From UBA6398 sp963660485 (GTDB lineage Bacteria > Bacteroidota > Bacteroidia > Bacteroidales > Bacteroidaceae): a stretch of DNA of 64,000 bases. The position numbers were made by a program, and so were the translations under genes. Of the stretch, positions 7,796-16,284 are shown one piece after another. Each line of letters begins with the position of its first letter. Within the stretch, counting starts at the first letter, position 1. The stretch is taken from contig CAVKYH010000002.1 in assembly GCA_963660485.1 (NCBI GenBank), positions 1 to 64,000 of the forward strand. The letters are read 5' to 3'. The notes beneath the pieces are model-generated. The model searched no databases, was not told where the DNA came from, and saw only the letters and a program-made list of their open reading frames with translations.

Positions 7796-10420
7796 ATGAT
7801 GAAACATACAATTAGAATAGCTTTGCTGACTGTCGTCGCTTTTGCAACGGCAACCATATGCAGTGCCTCCCTCGCGGGCGACAGCGTAATAGTGAAGCCG
7901 GATATAGTTTACTCCACAAAACAGCAGAACTATCTTTTGGGCGGTTTTGTGGTTGATGGCGTAACAAACTATGACCAGGATCTGCTGCGCAATATTGCCG
8001 AACTAACGGAGGGACAGGCTATCACCGTTCCGGGAGCAGATATCACAAATGTTTTGCAGCGTTATTGGAAGCAGAAAATCTTTAGCGACGTGTCAATATC
8101 GGCCGACAGCATCGTGGGAAACAAGATATTCCTGCATATAACGCTCACGGCACGCCCGAAAATCTCTACAATAAATTATCATGGCGTCAAGAAATCTCAG
8201 AGAGAAGACATCGAGCAAAGATTAGGCCTTAAAGCAGGCAGTCAAATCTCTCCCGACATAATCGACCGCGCCAAAATCATAATCAAACGCTATTTCGAGG
8301 AAAAAGGATACCAGAACGCCAAGGTAGAAATCGTTCAGCAAGACGATGTGTCGGCTGAAAACCAGGCAATAATTGATATAAACATTGACAGAAACGAGAA
8401 AGTCAAGGTAAAACACATTTACTTTACCGGAGTAGAGCGCGGAAGCGTTAAGAAACTCAAGAAAGCGATGAAGAAAACCCACGAGGTAAACAAACTCGCA
8501 ACTATGTTTCGTGCCAAAAAGTTTCTCCCCGAAGAATACAAGAAAGACAAAGGTTTCGTGATTGACAAATACAACGAATGGGGCTATCGCGATGCTATAA
8601 TAACAAGCGACAGCGTTGTTCCGTTTGATGAAAAGCACGTAGACATCTATATAAATCTCGAAGAAGGGCAGAAGTATTATCTGAGAAACGTGAACTGGGT
8701 GGGAAATACCGTTTACAGTTCAGAATCTCTCGCCCGCGCCTTGAAAATGAAGAGCGGCGACGTATATAATCAGACTCTTCTGAAAAAGCGTCTCAATGAC
8801 GACGAAGATGCGATTGGCAACCAGTACTACAACAACGGTTATGTGTTCTACAATCTCAATCCCGTGGAGACTAATATCGACGGCGACTCGATTGATCTTG
8901 AAATGAGGATTTATGAAGGCCAGCCTGCGACGCTCAATCACGTTAGAATCCTTGGCAATAAACGCGTTTACGAGAATGTGGTGCGCCGTGAGCTTCGCAC
9001 AAAACCCGGCGACCTTTTCAGCAAAGAGGCCGTGATGCGTTCGCTGCGCGATTTGGCTTCGCTTAATTTCTTTGACCCGGAAAAAATAGAGCCGGACATT
9101 AAACCGGACCAGGAGAACGGAACTGTGGATATCAATTACAGTCTTGTTCCGAAGCCCAGCGATCAGGTGCAAATCTCTTTCGGTTGGGGACCGACGGGTA
9201 TTGTAGGAACTGTGGGCTTGAAGTTTACGAATTTTTCCATGCAGAATCTTTTTAACAGCAAGAACCGCCGCGCTTTGTTCCCGCAGGGAGACGGGCAGCA
9301 ACTCTCGCTGTCTGCGCAAACCAACGGTACATATTATCAAAACTATTCGTTGAATTTTCTCGACCCGTGGTTTGGTGGAAAACGTCCGAACTCTCTTTCG
9401 CTTTCGGCCTTCTTCTCCAAGCAGACCGACGTCAACAGCAATTACTACAACAGTTCTTATTGGAACAACTATCAGAGTTATCTTTACGGCTACGGCACAT
9501 CGGGCGGATATTACAACAACTACAATTATTACGACCCCGACAAATACGTAAAGATATATGGCGTTTCGCTCGGTTGGGGTAAGCGTTTGCGTTGGCCCGA
9601 CGATTACTTTTCGCTCATGGCTGAGGCTACGTTCCAAAGATACGACTTGAAATCGTGGCAATACTTCATAATAACCGACGGTAACTGCAACAATTTCAAC
9701 GTGAGTCTCACTCTTTCGCGAAACTCAACCGACAACCCAATTTATCCACGCAAGGGTTCTGATTTTATGCTTGCCGTGTCGGCCACTCCGCCTTATTCCA
9801 TGTGGGACGGCAAGGACTACAAGTCGCTTGCGCGCGATTATCGTGCTTCTTCATACAATCGCGAGATGCAGGAGAAGTATCGTTGGGTGGAATACCACAA
9901 ATGGAAATTCAAACTCCGCACATATACGGCGCTTACGGGCAAGAACAAATGCCCGGTGCTCATGACACGTACGGAGTTCGGCATACTTGGCCATTACAAC
10001 AAGTATAAGAAATCGCCGTTCGAGACATTCTATATGGGCGGCGACGGTATGTCGGGCTATTCTTCGGGATATGCTACCGAGACCATCGGACTTCGCGGTT
10101 ACGAAAACGGTTGCCTCACGCCTTATGGCGCAGAAGGTTATGCCTACAGCCGTCTTTCGCTCGAGCTTCGCTATCCTCTGATGCTCAAAGGGCAGACTAA
10201 TATCTACGCCCTGGCTTTCGCCGAGGGTGGTAATGCCTGGAATGATGTCAAGAAGTTCAATCCTTTCGACATGAAGCGTTCGGCCGGCGCCGGTGTGCGT
10301 ATCTATCTGCCTATGGTGGGACTTATGGGTCTCGACTGGGCGTATGGTTTCGACAAGGTGTTCAGCTCGAGCAAAAACGGTGGCTCGCACATTCACTTCA
10401 TTATCGGCCAGGAATTCTAA
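7796..10420 (+). CDS. bamA: Outer-membrane protein assembly factor BamA
   Basis: An 874-residue Omp85 protein that inserts beta-barrel proteins into the outer membrane. It has a signal peptide (about 1-28), a run of POTRA domains (about 45-450) and a C-terminal barrel (about 460-874) ending in Phe (IIGQEF), the usual BamA-type C-terminus. A Tyr/Asn-rich insertion (about residues 555-585) is probably an extracellular loop, a common feature of Bacteroidota BamA. The ATG at 7799 is equally plausible as start. It is followed by two OmpH/Skp genes, which encode chaperones feeding unfolded outer-membrane proteins to BamA. Confidence 0.94.
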   Translation: MMKHTIRIALLTVVAFATATICSASLAGDSVIVKPDIVYSTKQQNYLLGGFVVDGVTNYDQDLLRNIAELTEGQAITVPGADITNVLQRYWKQKIFSDVSISADSIVGNKIFLHITLTARPKISTINYHGVKKSQREDIEQRLGLKAGSQISPDIIDRAKIIIKRYFEEKGYQNAKVEIVQQDDVSAENQAIIDINIDRNEKVKVKHIYFTGVERGSVKKLKKAMKKTHEVNKLATMFRAKKFLPEEYKKDKGFVIDKYNEWGYRDAIITSDSVVPFDEKHVDIYINLEEGQKYYLRNVNWVGNTVYSSESLARALKMKSGDVYNQTLLKKRLNDDEDAIGNQYYNNGYVFYNLNPVETNIDGDSIDLEMRIYEGQPATLNHVRILGNKRVYENVVRRELRTKPGDLFSKEAVMRSLRDLASLNFFDPEKIEPDIKPDQENGTVDINYSLVPKPSDQVQISFGWGPTGIVGTVGLKFTNFSMQNLFNSKNRRALFPQGDGQQLSLSAQTNGTYYQNYSLNFLDPWFGGKRPNSLSLSAFFSKQTDVNSNYYNSSYWNNYQSYLYGYGTSGGYYNNYNYYDPDKYVKIYGVSLGWGKRLRWPDDYFSLMAEATFQRYDLKSWQYFIITDGNCNNFNVSLTLSRNSTDNPIYPRKGSDFMLAVSATPPYSMWDGKDYKSLARDYRASSYNREMQEKYRWVEYHKWKFKLRTYTALTGKNKCPVLMTRTEFGILGHYNKYKKSPFETFYMGGDGMSGYSSGYATETIGLRGYENGCLTPYGAEGYAYSRLSLELRYPLMLKGQTNIYALAFAEGGNAWNDVKKFNPFDMKRSAGAGVRIYLPMVGLMGLDWAYGFDKVFSSSKNGGSHIHFIIGQEF

Positions 10421-10516
10421 TGGCTTGACAAACGGAGCGCCGGGTGCCCGGAAACGGAAATATGTCTCAACAAACATTTCAGAAACAGGAATACATAATC
10501 ACAAAACCAATCAGAT

Positions 10517-11041
10517 ATGAAAACATTACGTAGCTTCATCATCGCGCTGGCGGCAACGCTCGGTTGCTTCGCCTCGGCGCAGGCACAGAAGTATGCCCTT
10601 GTGGATATGGAATACATTCTAAAAAATATCCCGGCCTATGAACGTGCTAACGAACAGTTGAACCAGCAGTCGAAGAAATGGCAGGCTGAGGTTGAGGCCG
10701 TACAAAATCAGGCTCAAACGCTATACAAAAACTACCAGAACGAGGCGGTTTTTCTCTCGGCCGACCAAAAAAAGCAACGGGAACAGGAAATCGTTGACAA
10801 GGAAAAGGAGGCAGCCGAACTGAAACGCAAATATTTTGCACCCGAAGGCGAACTTTTCAAAAAACGCGAGAGTCTTGTGCAACCCATACAGGACGAAGTT
10901 TACAACGCTGTCAAGGAAATTGCGCAGAACAAGGGCTTCCAGCTTATTCTCGACCGCGCTTCAGATGCCGGCATCATCTTTGCGTCGCCCAAAATCGACA
11001 TTTCAAACGAAGTGCTCTCAAAATTAGGCTATTCCAATTAA
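10517..11041 (+). CDS. OmpH/Skp family periplasmic chaperone, copy 1
   Basis: A 174-residue protein with a signal peptide ending AQAQ, then YALVDMEYILKNIPAYERA, the standard OmpH opening. A long charged coiled coil follows (about 50-115, rich in Lys, Glu and Gln), then a C-terminal strand part (GFQLILDRASDAGIIFASPKID). Skp-type trimers hold unfolded outer-membrane proteins in the periplasm. It lies 96 nt after bamA and is probably in the same transcript. Confidence 0.9.
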   Translation: MKTLRSFIIALAATLGCFASAQAQKYALVDMEYILKNIPAYERANEQLNQQSKKWQAEVEAVQNQAQTLYKNYQNEAVFLSADQKKQREQEIVDKEKEAAELKRKYFAPEGELFKKRESLVQPIQDEVYNAVKEIAQNKGFQLILDRASDAGIIFASPKIDISNEVLSKLGYSN

Positions 11042-11100
11042 AAACATTAATTTTGCAGACCATATAAATAAGAATATTAATAGAAAACAAACATATTAAA

Positions 11101-11598
11101 ATGAAAAAGGTAATCCTTACGGCTCTTCTGTTTTTACCGTTGAGCCTCTTCGCACAGAAGTTCGGCCATTTCGACTCTTCGGAAATCGTGAAAGCTATGC
11201 CCGAATACGCTAAGTCGCAGACTGAAATCCAAAATCTTTCGAAACAGTTTGAAGATGAAATCAAACGTATGCAGGACGAACTCACCAAGAAAAGTCAAGA
11301 ATACGACCGTCAGCACGATTCTCTTCCCGACAATGTGAAGAAACGTCGCGAAGAAGAACTTCAGGCACTCTACCAGCGCATTCAGCAAACTTCGTCCGAC
11401 GACCGCGATTCCTTGCAGTCGGCTTCGGCAATCAAGATGCGCGACATCACCCAGAAAATCGTTAATGCCGTAAAAGCTGTGGGCGATGAAGGAAAATATG
11501 TTTACATCATGGACATCACGGGCGGCATTCCCTATATCAGCAATACGCTCAGCGAAGATGTAACAAAGAAAATCCGCGAAAAACTCGGCTTGAAATAA
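11101..11598 (+). CDS. OmpH/Skp family periplasmic chaperone, copy 2
   Basis: A 165-residue paralogue of the preceding gene: signal peptide ending SLFAQ, then KFGHFDSSEIVKAMPEYAKSQ, a central coiled coil (about 40-110) and the C-terminal strand region KYVYIMDITGGIPYIS. It lies 59 nt after copy 1 and directly before a strong terminator, so it closes the bamA transcript. It is more similar in its opening (GHFDSSEIVKAMP) to copy 3 than to copy 1. Confidence 0.9.
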   Translation: MKKVILTALLFLPLSLFAQKFGHFDSSEIVKAMPEYAKSQTEIQNLSKQFEDEIKRMQDELTKKSQEYDRQHDSLPDNVKKRREEELQALYQRIQQTSSDDRDSLQSASAIKMRDITQKIVNAVKAVGDEGKYVYIMDITGGIPYISNTLSEDVTKKIREKLGLK

Positions 11599-11620
11599 TT
11601 CTTGCCACGAAGCATAAAAC

Positions 11621-11654
11621 AAAGGCGTGCCAATAGCGGCGCGCCTTTGTTTTT
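11621..11654 (+). terminator. Rho-independent terminator after the second OmpH gene
   Basis: AAAGGCGTGCC and GGCGCGCCTTT form an 11-bp stem with one G-U pair around AATAGC, followed by GTTTTTTA. It ends the bamA-OmpH-OmpH transcript. Confidence 0.85.
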
Positions 11655-11667
11655 TACCGAAAAAACT

Positions 11668-11869
11668 CCAACGCATCTCGTGAAAAACTCCGGGCCACCA
11701 AATTTAAATTAGATGCGTCGGAATTTAAATTAGGTCTGACCTCGTAAAACCGCCTATCAGATATCGTAAAAACGATGTCTGATATCTTTTAAACAAAGTC
11801 TGATATTATTCAAATAATGTCAGACATGTTTTTCACGAAAAGCCTTGGAGTTTTTTCAGCATACCATAT
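11668..11869. repeat. Modular 21-bp-period interspersed repeat, copy 3 (longest)
   Basis: About ten word/joiner units. Words in order include CCAACGCATCT, CCGGGCCACCA, AGATGCGTCGG, AGGTCTGACCT, ATGTCTGATAT, AAGTCTGATAT, ATGTCAGACAT and AAAAGCCTTGG; joiners include AATTTAAATT, CTTTTAAACA, TATTCAAATA and GTTTTTCACG. The pair AAGTCTGATAT / ATGTCAGACAT can fold as a stem followed by a T-run. It fills most of the gap 11655-11974 before the third OmpH gene. Confidence 0.9.
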
Positions 11870-11913
11870 CAGGTTTACACCATGCTGATGTAACATAAAA
11901 TAGCATCGTTTTG

Positions 11914-11944
11914 TTTGGCATAAAAGAATAAAAGGTTATTTTTG
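11914..11944 (+). promoter_or_regulatory. Promoter of the third OmpH-murI unit
   Basis: TTTG at 11914-11917, a 19-nt spacer, then TATTTTTG at 11937-11944: an exact fit to the Bacteroidota -33/-7 pattern. The ATG at 11975 lies 30 nt downstream. This makes OmpH copy 3 and murI a separate transcript from bamA. Confidence 0.8.
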
Positions 11945-11974
11945 CACTTGGTGAACTATATAAAATCCGTTGAG

Positions 11975-12541
11975 ATGAAAAAAGCACTCTTTACCATAAT
12001 CGCATTGGTCATAGCATCGGCAGGTTTTTCCCAAACCATCGAAGAACCGCTGCCTACCAATCCGCAGCAACAGCCCGCACCAGTGCAACCAAGATTCGGA
12101 TACCTCGACTATCGTGCCGTGTTTGAGGCTATGCCGGGCTATGCCGAGGCGCAGAAAAGCCTTGAACAGATAAAGGCAAAGTATGATGCCGAAACTGCAC
12201 ACAACGAAGAGAATTTCAAACGCATGTATCTGGAATTTCTGCAAGGACAAAAAGATTTTCCGCAGACAATCATGCTGAAAAGACAGAAAGAATTGCAGGA
12301 GGCAATGGAAAACGGCGTGAAGTTCCGCAACCAGGTGAAAGATCTTTTGGACAAGGCTCAGCAGGAACTCGAGAAACCGCTCCTCACAAAGCTCGACAGC
12401 GCAATAAGCCTCGTGGGCAAAGAGAGGGGATACGATGTGATAGTAAACACAAGCGACAGAATTTTCCCGTTTATCAACACCGTTACGGGTGAAGACGTTA
12501 CGGAACTCGTAAAACAGAAACTCGCCGCAATCAAGCCATGA
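11975..12541 (+). CDS. OmpH/Skp family periplasmic chaperone, copy 3
   Basis: A 188-residue OmpH protein: signal peptide MKKALFTIIALVIASAGFSQ, a Pro/Gln-rich spacer (EEPLPTNPQQQP) not present in copies 1 and 2, then FGYLDYRAVFEAMPGYAEAQ, a coiled coil and the C-terminal part GYDVIVNTSDRIFPFINT. The start at 11975 is set by the promoter at 11914-11944. Its last codons overlap the murI start by 4 nt (ATGA), implying translational coupling between a periplasmic chaperone and a peptidoglycan precursor enzyme. Confidence 0.9.
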   Translation: MKKALFTIIALVIASAGFSQTIEEPLPTNPQQQPAPVQPRFGYLDYRAVFEAMPGYAEAQKSLEQIKAKYDAETAHNEENFKRMYLEFLQGQKDFPQTIMLKRQKELQEAMENGVKFRNQVKDLLDKAQQELEKPLLTKLDSAISLVGKERGYDVIVNTSDRIFPFINTVTGEDVTELVKQKLAAIKP

Positions 12542-13371
12542 CCGCAGAAAATTGCGGGGCAATAGGTTTGTTCGACAGCGGATACGGCGGACTCTCCATA
12601 CTTAGAAAAATCCGACAACGTTTGCCCCAATACGATTATATGTTTGTGGGCGACAACGCGCGTGCCCCCTACGGTTCGCGCTCGTTCGACATTGTTTACC
12701 AGTTCACGCTCGAAGCCGTGAAAACATTGTTCGCCCGGGGATGCCAGCTCGTTATCCTTGCATGCAACACGGCTTCTGCCAAAGCCTTGCGCACAATACA
12801 GCAAAACGATTTGCCGCTTATCGACCCCTCGAAAAGGGTACTGGGAGTGATACGTCCCACTGTGGAGGCAATCGGAGGCATCACGCACAAACGGCATGTG
12901 GGAGTGCTCGCTACGGCAGGCACTATAAACTCGCAATCGTACGACCTGGAAATCCACAAACTCTATCCCGATATAAAAGTGTCGGGGCTCGCGTGTCCCA
13001 TGTGGGTGCCCATTATCGAAAACCGCGAATACGCATCGCCGGGAGCCGACTATTTCGTAAAGAAATACATTGACGAACTTCTGGGAAAAGACCCCGAAAT
13101 CGATACAATAATACTCGGTTGCACCCATTACCCGCTGATGCTCGACAAAATCAGGAAATATACTCCCGAGGGCATACAACTTGTGCCGCAAGGAGAGTAT
13201 GTGGCAGAAAGCCTCGCCTGCTACCTTGAACGGCATGCCGATATGGCGGCGCGGTGTACGCAAGGCGGACGATGCGAATACTTTACCACCGAAGACCCAA
13301 CGCAGTTCAGCCCGTCGGCATCGCTTTTCATGAGCGACAAAGTGGAAGCCCGGCAAATTTCGCTGCAATAG
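12538..13371 (+). CDS. murI: Glutamate racemase
   Basis: A 277-residue racemase that makes D-glutamate for peptidoglycan. The two catalytic cysteines are visible in VILACNTASAKAL (about residue 78) and ILGCTHYPLM (about residue 192), with the N-terminal IGLFDSGYGGLS and VGDNARAPYGSRS motifs of the family. Length is normal. It overlaps the upstream OmpH gene by 4 nt and is the last plus-strand gene before a convergent minus-strand operon. Confidence 0.95.
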   Translation: MTAENCGAIGLFDSGYGGLSILRKIRQRLPQYDYMFVGDNARAPYGSRSFDIVYQFTLEAVKTLFARGCQLVILACNTASAKALRTIQQNDLPLIDPSKRVLGVIRPTVEAIGGITHKRHVGVLATAGTINSQSYDLEIHKLYPDIKVSGLACPMWVPIIENREYASPGADYFVKKYIDELLGKDPEIDTIILGCTHYPLMLDKIRKYTPEGIQLVPQGEYVAESLACYLERHADMAARCTQGGRCEYFTTEDPTQFSPSASLFMSDKVEARQISLQ

Positions 13372-13421
13372 ATTCTGCCGCAAACGCCGGCGGAAAGTCT
13401 CCAAGCCCTTGAAGAAAGCAC

Positions 13422-13459
13422 AAAAAAGCGCCCCGCATTTGCAGGACGCCTTTTATTTT
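13422..13459. terminator. Bidirectional terminator between murI and the DUF3108 operon
   Basis: GCGCCC (13428-13433) and GGACGC (13444-13449) form a 6-bp stem with one G-U pair. An A-run lies on the left and a T-rich run on the right, so it can serve both the plus-strand murI transcript and the minus-strand operon ending at 13491. Confidence 0.6.
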
Positions 13460-13490
13460 GCATTGTGCCGCATGTCGTTGCGGCGTAAAC

Positions 13491-14312
13491 CTATTTGCCC
13501 GAAATCTTTGCCGTTTGCGGGTTGAGGATATTGTGCGCGCCGATTAGGAAAGCCTTTGCCGTGCCGAATTTAAGGTTCATGTCGAGGCGCACAGGCAAGT
13601 GGTTTTTGTCGTCGGTGATATAAAATCTCACTAGCTCCACATCTTTTCCCGTGTCGTCGTCTTTCTCGATGTACGAGAACACGAGCGTGCGGTATTTTGT
13701 CGAAGTATGTTCCACCTGAAACGTATCACGTCCGCGGAACACCAGCTTTTCGTCGTGCAGATCTCCCGCGTCGGTCATAATAAAGTTGTAGGTAAATCCC
13801 TTCTTTACGTTGTCGAGATCCATGCAGCGCGCCCGGAGCATAATGCTGAGCATGTCGTAGATGCAATTCGCCCGCCCCACGTTTTTCTCTCTGATTTCGC
13901 CCTTGCGGTTGCGGTGGCGCATTTTAGCATAATTGCGCCCGTTTGAATAACTGTACCAAACTTCGTCCGTGCGATAGCGGTCTCCCTCTTTTGCACGCTT
14001 GGTGTAGTAAAGCGGAACCAGCTCGGGCGTAACATAACTCTTCAAAGTGTCGCGCATGGTGAAGTATTTGTCCGCTTTCGACGATGTGCGCGTTATAAGA
14101 CTCGTGCGAAAAGCGTCCTTCCCCTGATAAGTTGTGGCTGTAGTTGAGAGCGTGGCGTTTCCAACCTTAAACCATACGAATTTCCAGTTGAAGTACATGT
14201 CGTACATCAGAGTTTCGCCGCTTTTGAAGGCAGTGTTTTTGATTGGGCACTGCGCCGGTGTGGACAATCCCGCAAAGCATATCGTGAGAATGAGCAAAAG
14301 TCTTTTTTTCAT
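13491..14312 (-). CDS. DUF3108 domain-containing exported protein
   Basis: A 273-residue protein with a signal peptide (MKKRLLLILTICFAGLSTPAQ) and the features of DUF3108: AFKSGETLMYDMYFNWKFVWFKVGNATL at the start of the mature part, then alternating beta-strand segments to the end. Its biochemical role is unknown. Its start overlaps the stop of the upstream Ig-like lipoprotein gene by 4 nt, so both are co-translated, probably for the same envelope process. Confidence 0.82.
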   Translation of the reverse strand: MKKRLLLILTICFAGLSTPAQCPIKNTAFKSGETLMYDMYFNWKFVWFKVGNATLSTTATTYQGKDAFRTSLITRTSSKADKYFTMRDTLKSYVTPELVPLYYTKRAKEGDRYRTDEVWYSYSNGRNYAKMRHRNRKGEIREKNVGRANCIYDMLSIMLRARCMDLDNVKKGFTYNFIMTDAGDLHDEKLVFRGRDTFQVEHTSTKYRTLVFSYIEKDDDTGKDVELVRFYITDDKNHLPVRLDMNLKFGTAKAFLIGAHNILNPQTAKISGK

Positions 14313-16264
14313 CTCTTGTTCTTTTTACGTTTCTGTTCTTCTTTCTGTTTTTTAAGCGCCCTTTCGGCGTTGCGATGCAATATCTCGCGTTTTTTCTCGG
14401 CTCTCTGTTTTGTGATTTCCTTTGGTTTCTGTTCTGTGAGCGGTGTAGAACGCACGTCCCACTCAAACTCGTTGTCCCAATTGGCTTTTAGTTCTATATC
14501 CGTGGGACAATAATATACCGGCTCGGGTTGTCGTCCTTCCGCAAACAGACCTGTGTCCCAAATTTCGTTGTTGTTTTGGTCCACAAACATACGCAAATAA
14601 TATTTCCCGGGCGTGATGTAGTAAAAATCTGCGTGGTCGCCGTCCGCTTTCACGGTGCGGAATGGTTTGTCCCCTTTGAGGAGCTGCACATATGCCTGCC
14701 CGTTGTCGTAATTCTTGAGGGTAACGAAAAGAGAAGCGAACGTTTCGGCGAGAGGTACGTCGAAATTCATCTCCATCTTGATATTGTTGTTGCCGTATAT
14801 GCTTGTAAAGGCTGCGGAGTCGATTCTAAGTTTATATTTCTGCCCGTTTCTCCATTCTCCATACACTGTGTAGGCGAGGAGGTTTGACGTGTCGCGCGAG
14901 ATAATGAACGGGCGCGTTTCCCAAAGCGTGTCTACGGCGAGCATAAGGCTTATTCTTGATGTGTCAACCTTTGTCAGCGGCTCGTTCATGAATATCGAAA
15001 TGTTTTCATTGGGCGCAATCGAATTTCGGGCGTTGTATCTCATTCGTATCCACTGTCTGGGTTGTCGCTCCGTGAACTTCTTTCCGCGTTTCTCCGCACG
15101 TTCTTTCCGCTTGGTCCATTGTTCCATTTTGTCGTCGAACTCTTTGGCGATTTTTGCATAGGAGGTGCGTGAAATAAGTTCGAGGGTGTCTGTACGTTCT
15201 GCGTCTATTTCCGTAGAGTCATTGGTGTCGAGATACGTTAGCTCCATTTCCAGCGTATCTTTTGCCACAAGTGCGGTGTCTTTCAACCAATATGTTATTG
15301 TGTCGTTGCCCGCGCTGTTTTGAATCAAAAAGGCATCGTCGCTTTTGAAGTTCAATCCGTGGATTTTGGGTAGCTCTTTGGTTGGCGCGGTAAAGTAAAG
15401 GCTGAAAGAATAAGGCGACTTGCGTTCGGCTTTCAGCAGATGGTGCACCGTTTGTGTCTCCTTGAACGAACGCAATACGATGTCGTCGGGCATGAAGCGC
15501 GTATAGTTCACCGTTTTTATGGAGTCTATTCTCACGGAGTCAATCCAAGTGGTGTCTTGTCGCGTTGCCGGTTCAAACGAAGGCACTATTATGTCTTTCA
15601 TAAAGGCTATGTCTTCGCTTTTCTGGTGAAATTCAAAATCGCTCTCGGCGTCGTTCAATGCGTAGATGCGATATTTTCCGGGGGCAACGCCTTTAATCAC
15701 GAAATGTCCCGATGCGTCGGTGCGTCCAATCTTTTCGAGCGGAGTTTTCACGAATGCCGTGTCGTTGAGGTTTGAGTGCAGACCCACGAGAATGCCTTTC
15801 ACCGGTTCCAGGTCCTTTGCATTCAAAACTTTTCCCGACACTTCGAGTGTGTCGATGCTTTCTCCGGTCGAAAACACAAAGGCGTAGCTTCCCATAGGGT
15901 TGCCCTCGTTGTTGTCTTTTATGGCGTCGGAAAAATCTATGGTGTAAGTAGTGTTTGGAATAAGGGAATCTTTCAGTTCTACATAGATGTTTTTTCCCGA
16001 GGCGCGTATTTCGGGCTGATCAAGTTGGGGCGGGGAAATCACAATCTTCTCGGCGGCGTTGTCGAGTTTGATATATTCGCTGAAATATACGGCTATTTTA
16101 TTTTGTTTGCTGTTGAGCGCGTATTCCTTGGGCGAGGAGCCCACCACGCTCGGCGGCGTTTCGTCGTAAGGTCCGCCGTCGGGTTTCCCGGGGTTGGCAC
16201 ACGAGAAAGCGAAAACCATCGTGATGAATATGGCGGTGTATGTCAGCAGTCTGCGGAGTGTCAT
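14309..16264 (-). CDS. Large Ig-like domain lipoprotein
   Basis: A 651-residue lipoprotein. MTLRRLLTYTAIFITMVFAFS precedes the lipidated Cys, followed by NPGKPDGGPYDETPPSVVGS, the typical opening of a bacterial Ig-like (SbsA_Ig/Big_5) domain (about residues 25-130). A second carboxypeptidase-regulatory-like segment (TDASGHFVIKGVAPGKYRIYALND) follows near 190-220, then long beta-rich regions. The C-terminus is an extremely Lys/Glu/Arg-rich tail (about 610-651). The reading frame is open about 40 codons further upstream, but the signal peptide fixes the start at 16264. It lies 20 nt after the GH3-family gene and overlaps DUF3108 by 4 nt. Confidence 0.78.
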   Translation of the reverse strand: MTLRRLLTYTAIFITMVFAFSCANPGKPDGGPYDETPPSVVGSSPKEYALNSKQNKIAVYFSEYIKLDNAAEKIVISPPQLDQPEIRASGKNIYVELKDSLIPNTTYTIDFSDAIKDNNEGNPMGSYAFVFSTGESIDTLEVSGKVLNAKDLEPVKGILVGLHSNLNDTAFVKTPLEKIGRTDASGHFVIKGVAPGKYRIYALNDAESDFEFHQKSEDIAFMKDIIVPSFEPATRQDTTWIDSVRIDSIKTVNYTRFMPDDIVLRSFKETQTVHHLLKAERKSPYSFSLYFTAPTKELPKIHGLNFKSDDAFLIQNSAGNDTITYWLKDTALVAKDTLEMELTYLDTNDSTEIDAERTDTLELISRTSYAKIAKEFDDKMEQWTKRKERAEKRGKKFTERQPRQWIRMRYNARNSIAPNENISIFMNEPLTKVDTSRISLMLAVDTLWETRPFIISRDTSNLLAYTVYGEWRNGQKYKLRIDSAAFTSIYGNNNIKMEMNFDVPLAETFASLFVTLKNYDNGQAYVQLLKGDKPFRTVKADGDHADFYYITPGKYYLRMFVDQNNNEIWDTGLFAEGRQPEPVYYCPTDIELKANWDNEFEWDVRSTPLTEQKPKEITKQRAEKKREILHRNAERALKKQKEEQKRKKNKR

Positions 16265-16284
16265 TGCGATTGTCGTTTCCGTTT

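Noticed and set aside
11668..11869. Possible CRISPR array in the regularly spaced repeats
   Set aside because: The period is 21 bp with 10-11-nt parts, the 'spacers' are themselves reused words, and no cas genes are present. Repeat and spacer lengths are far below CRISPR values.
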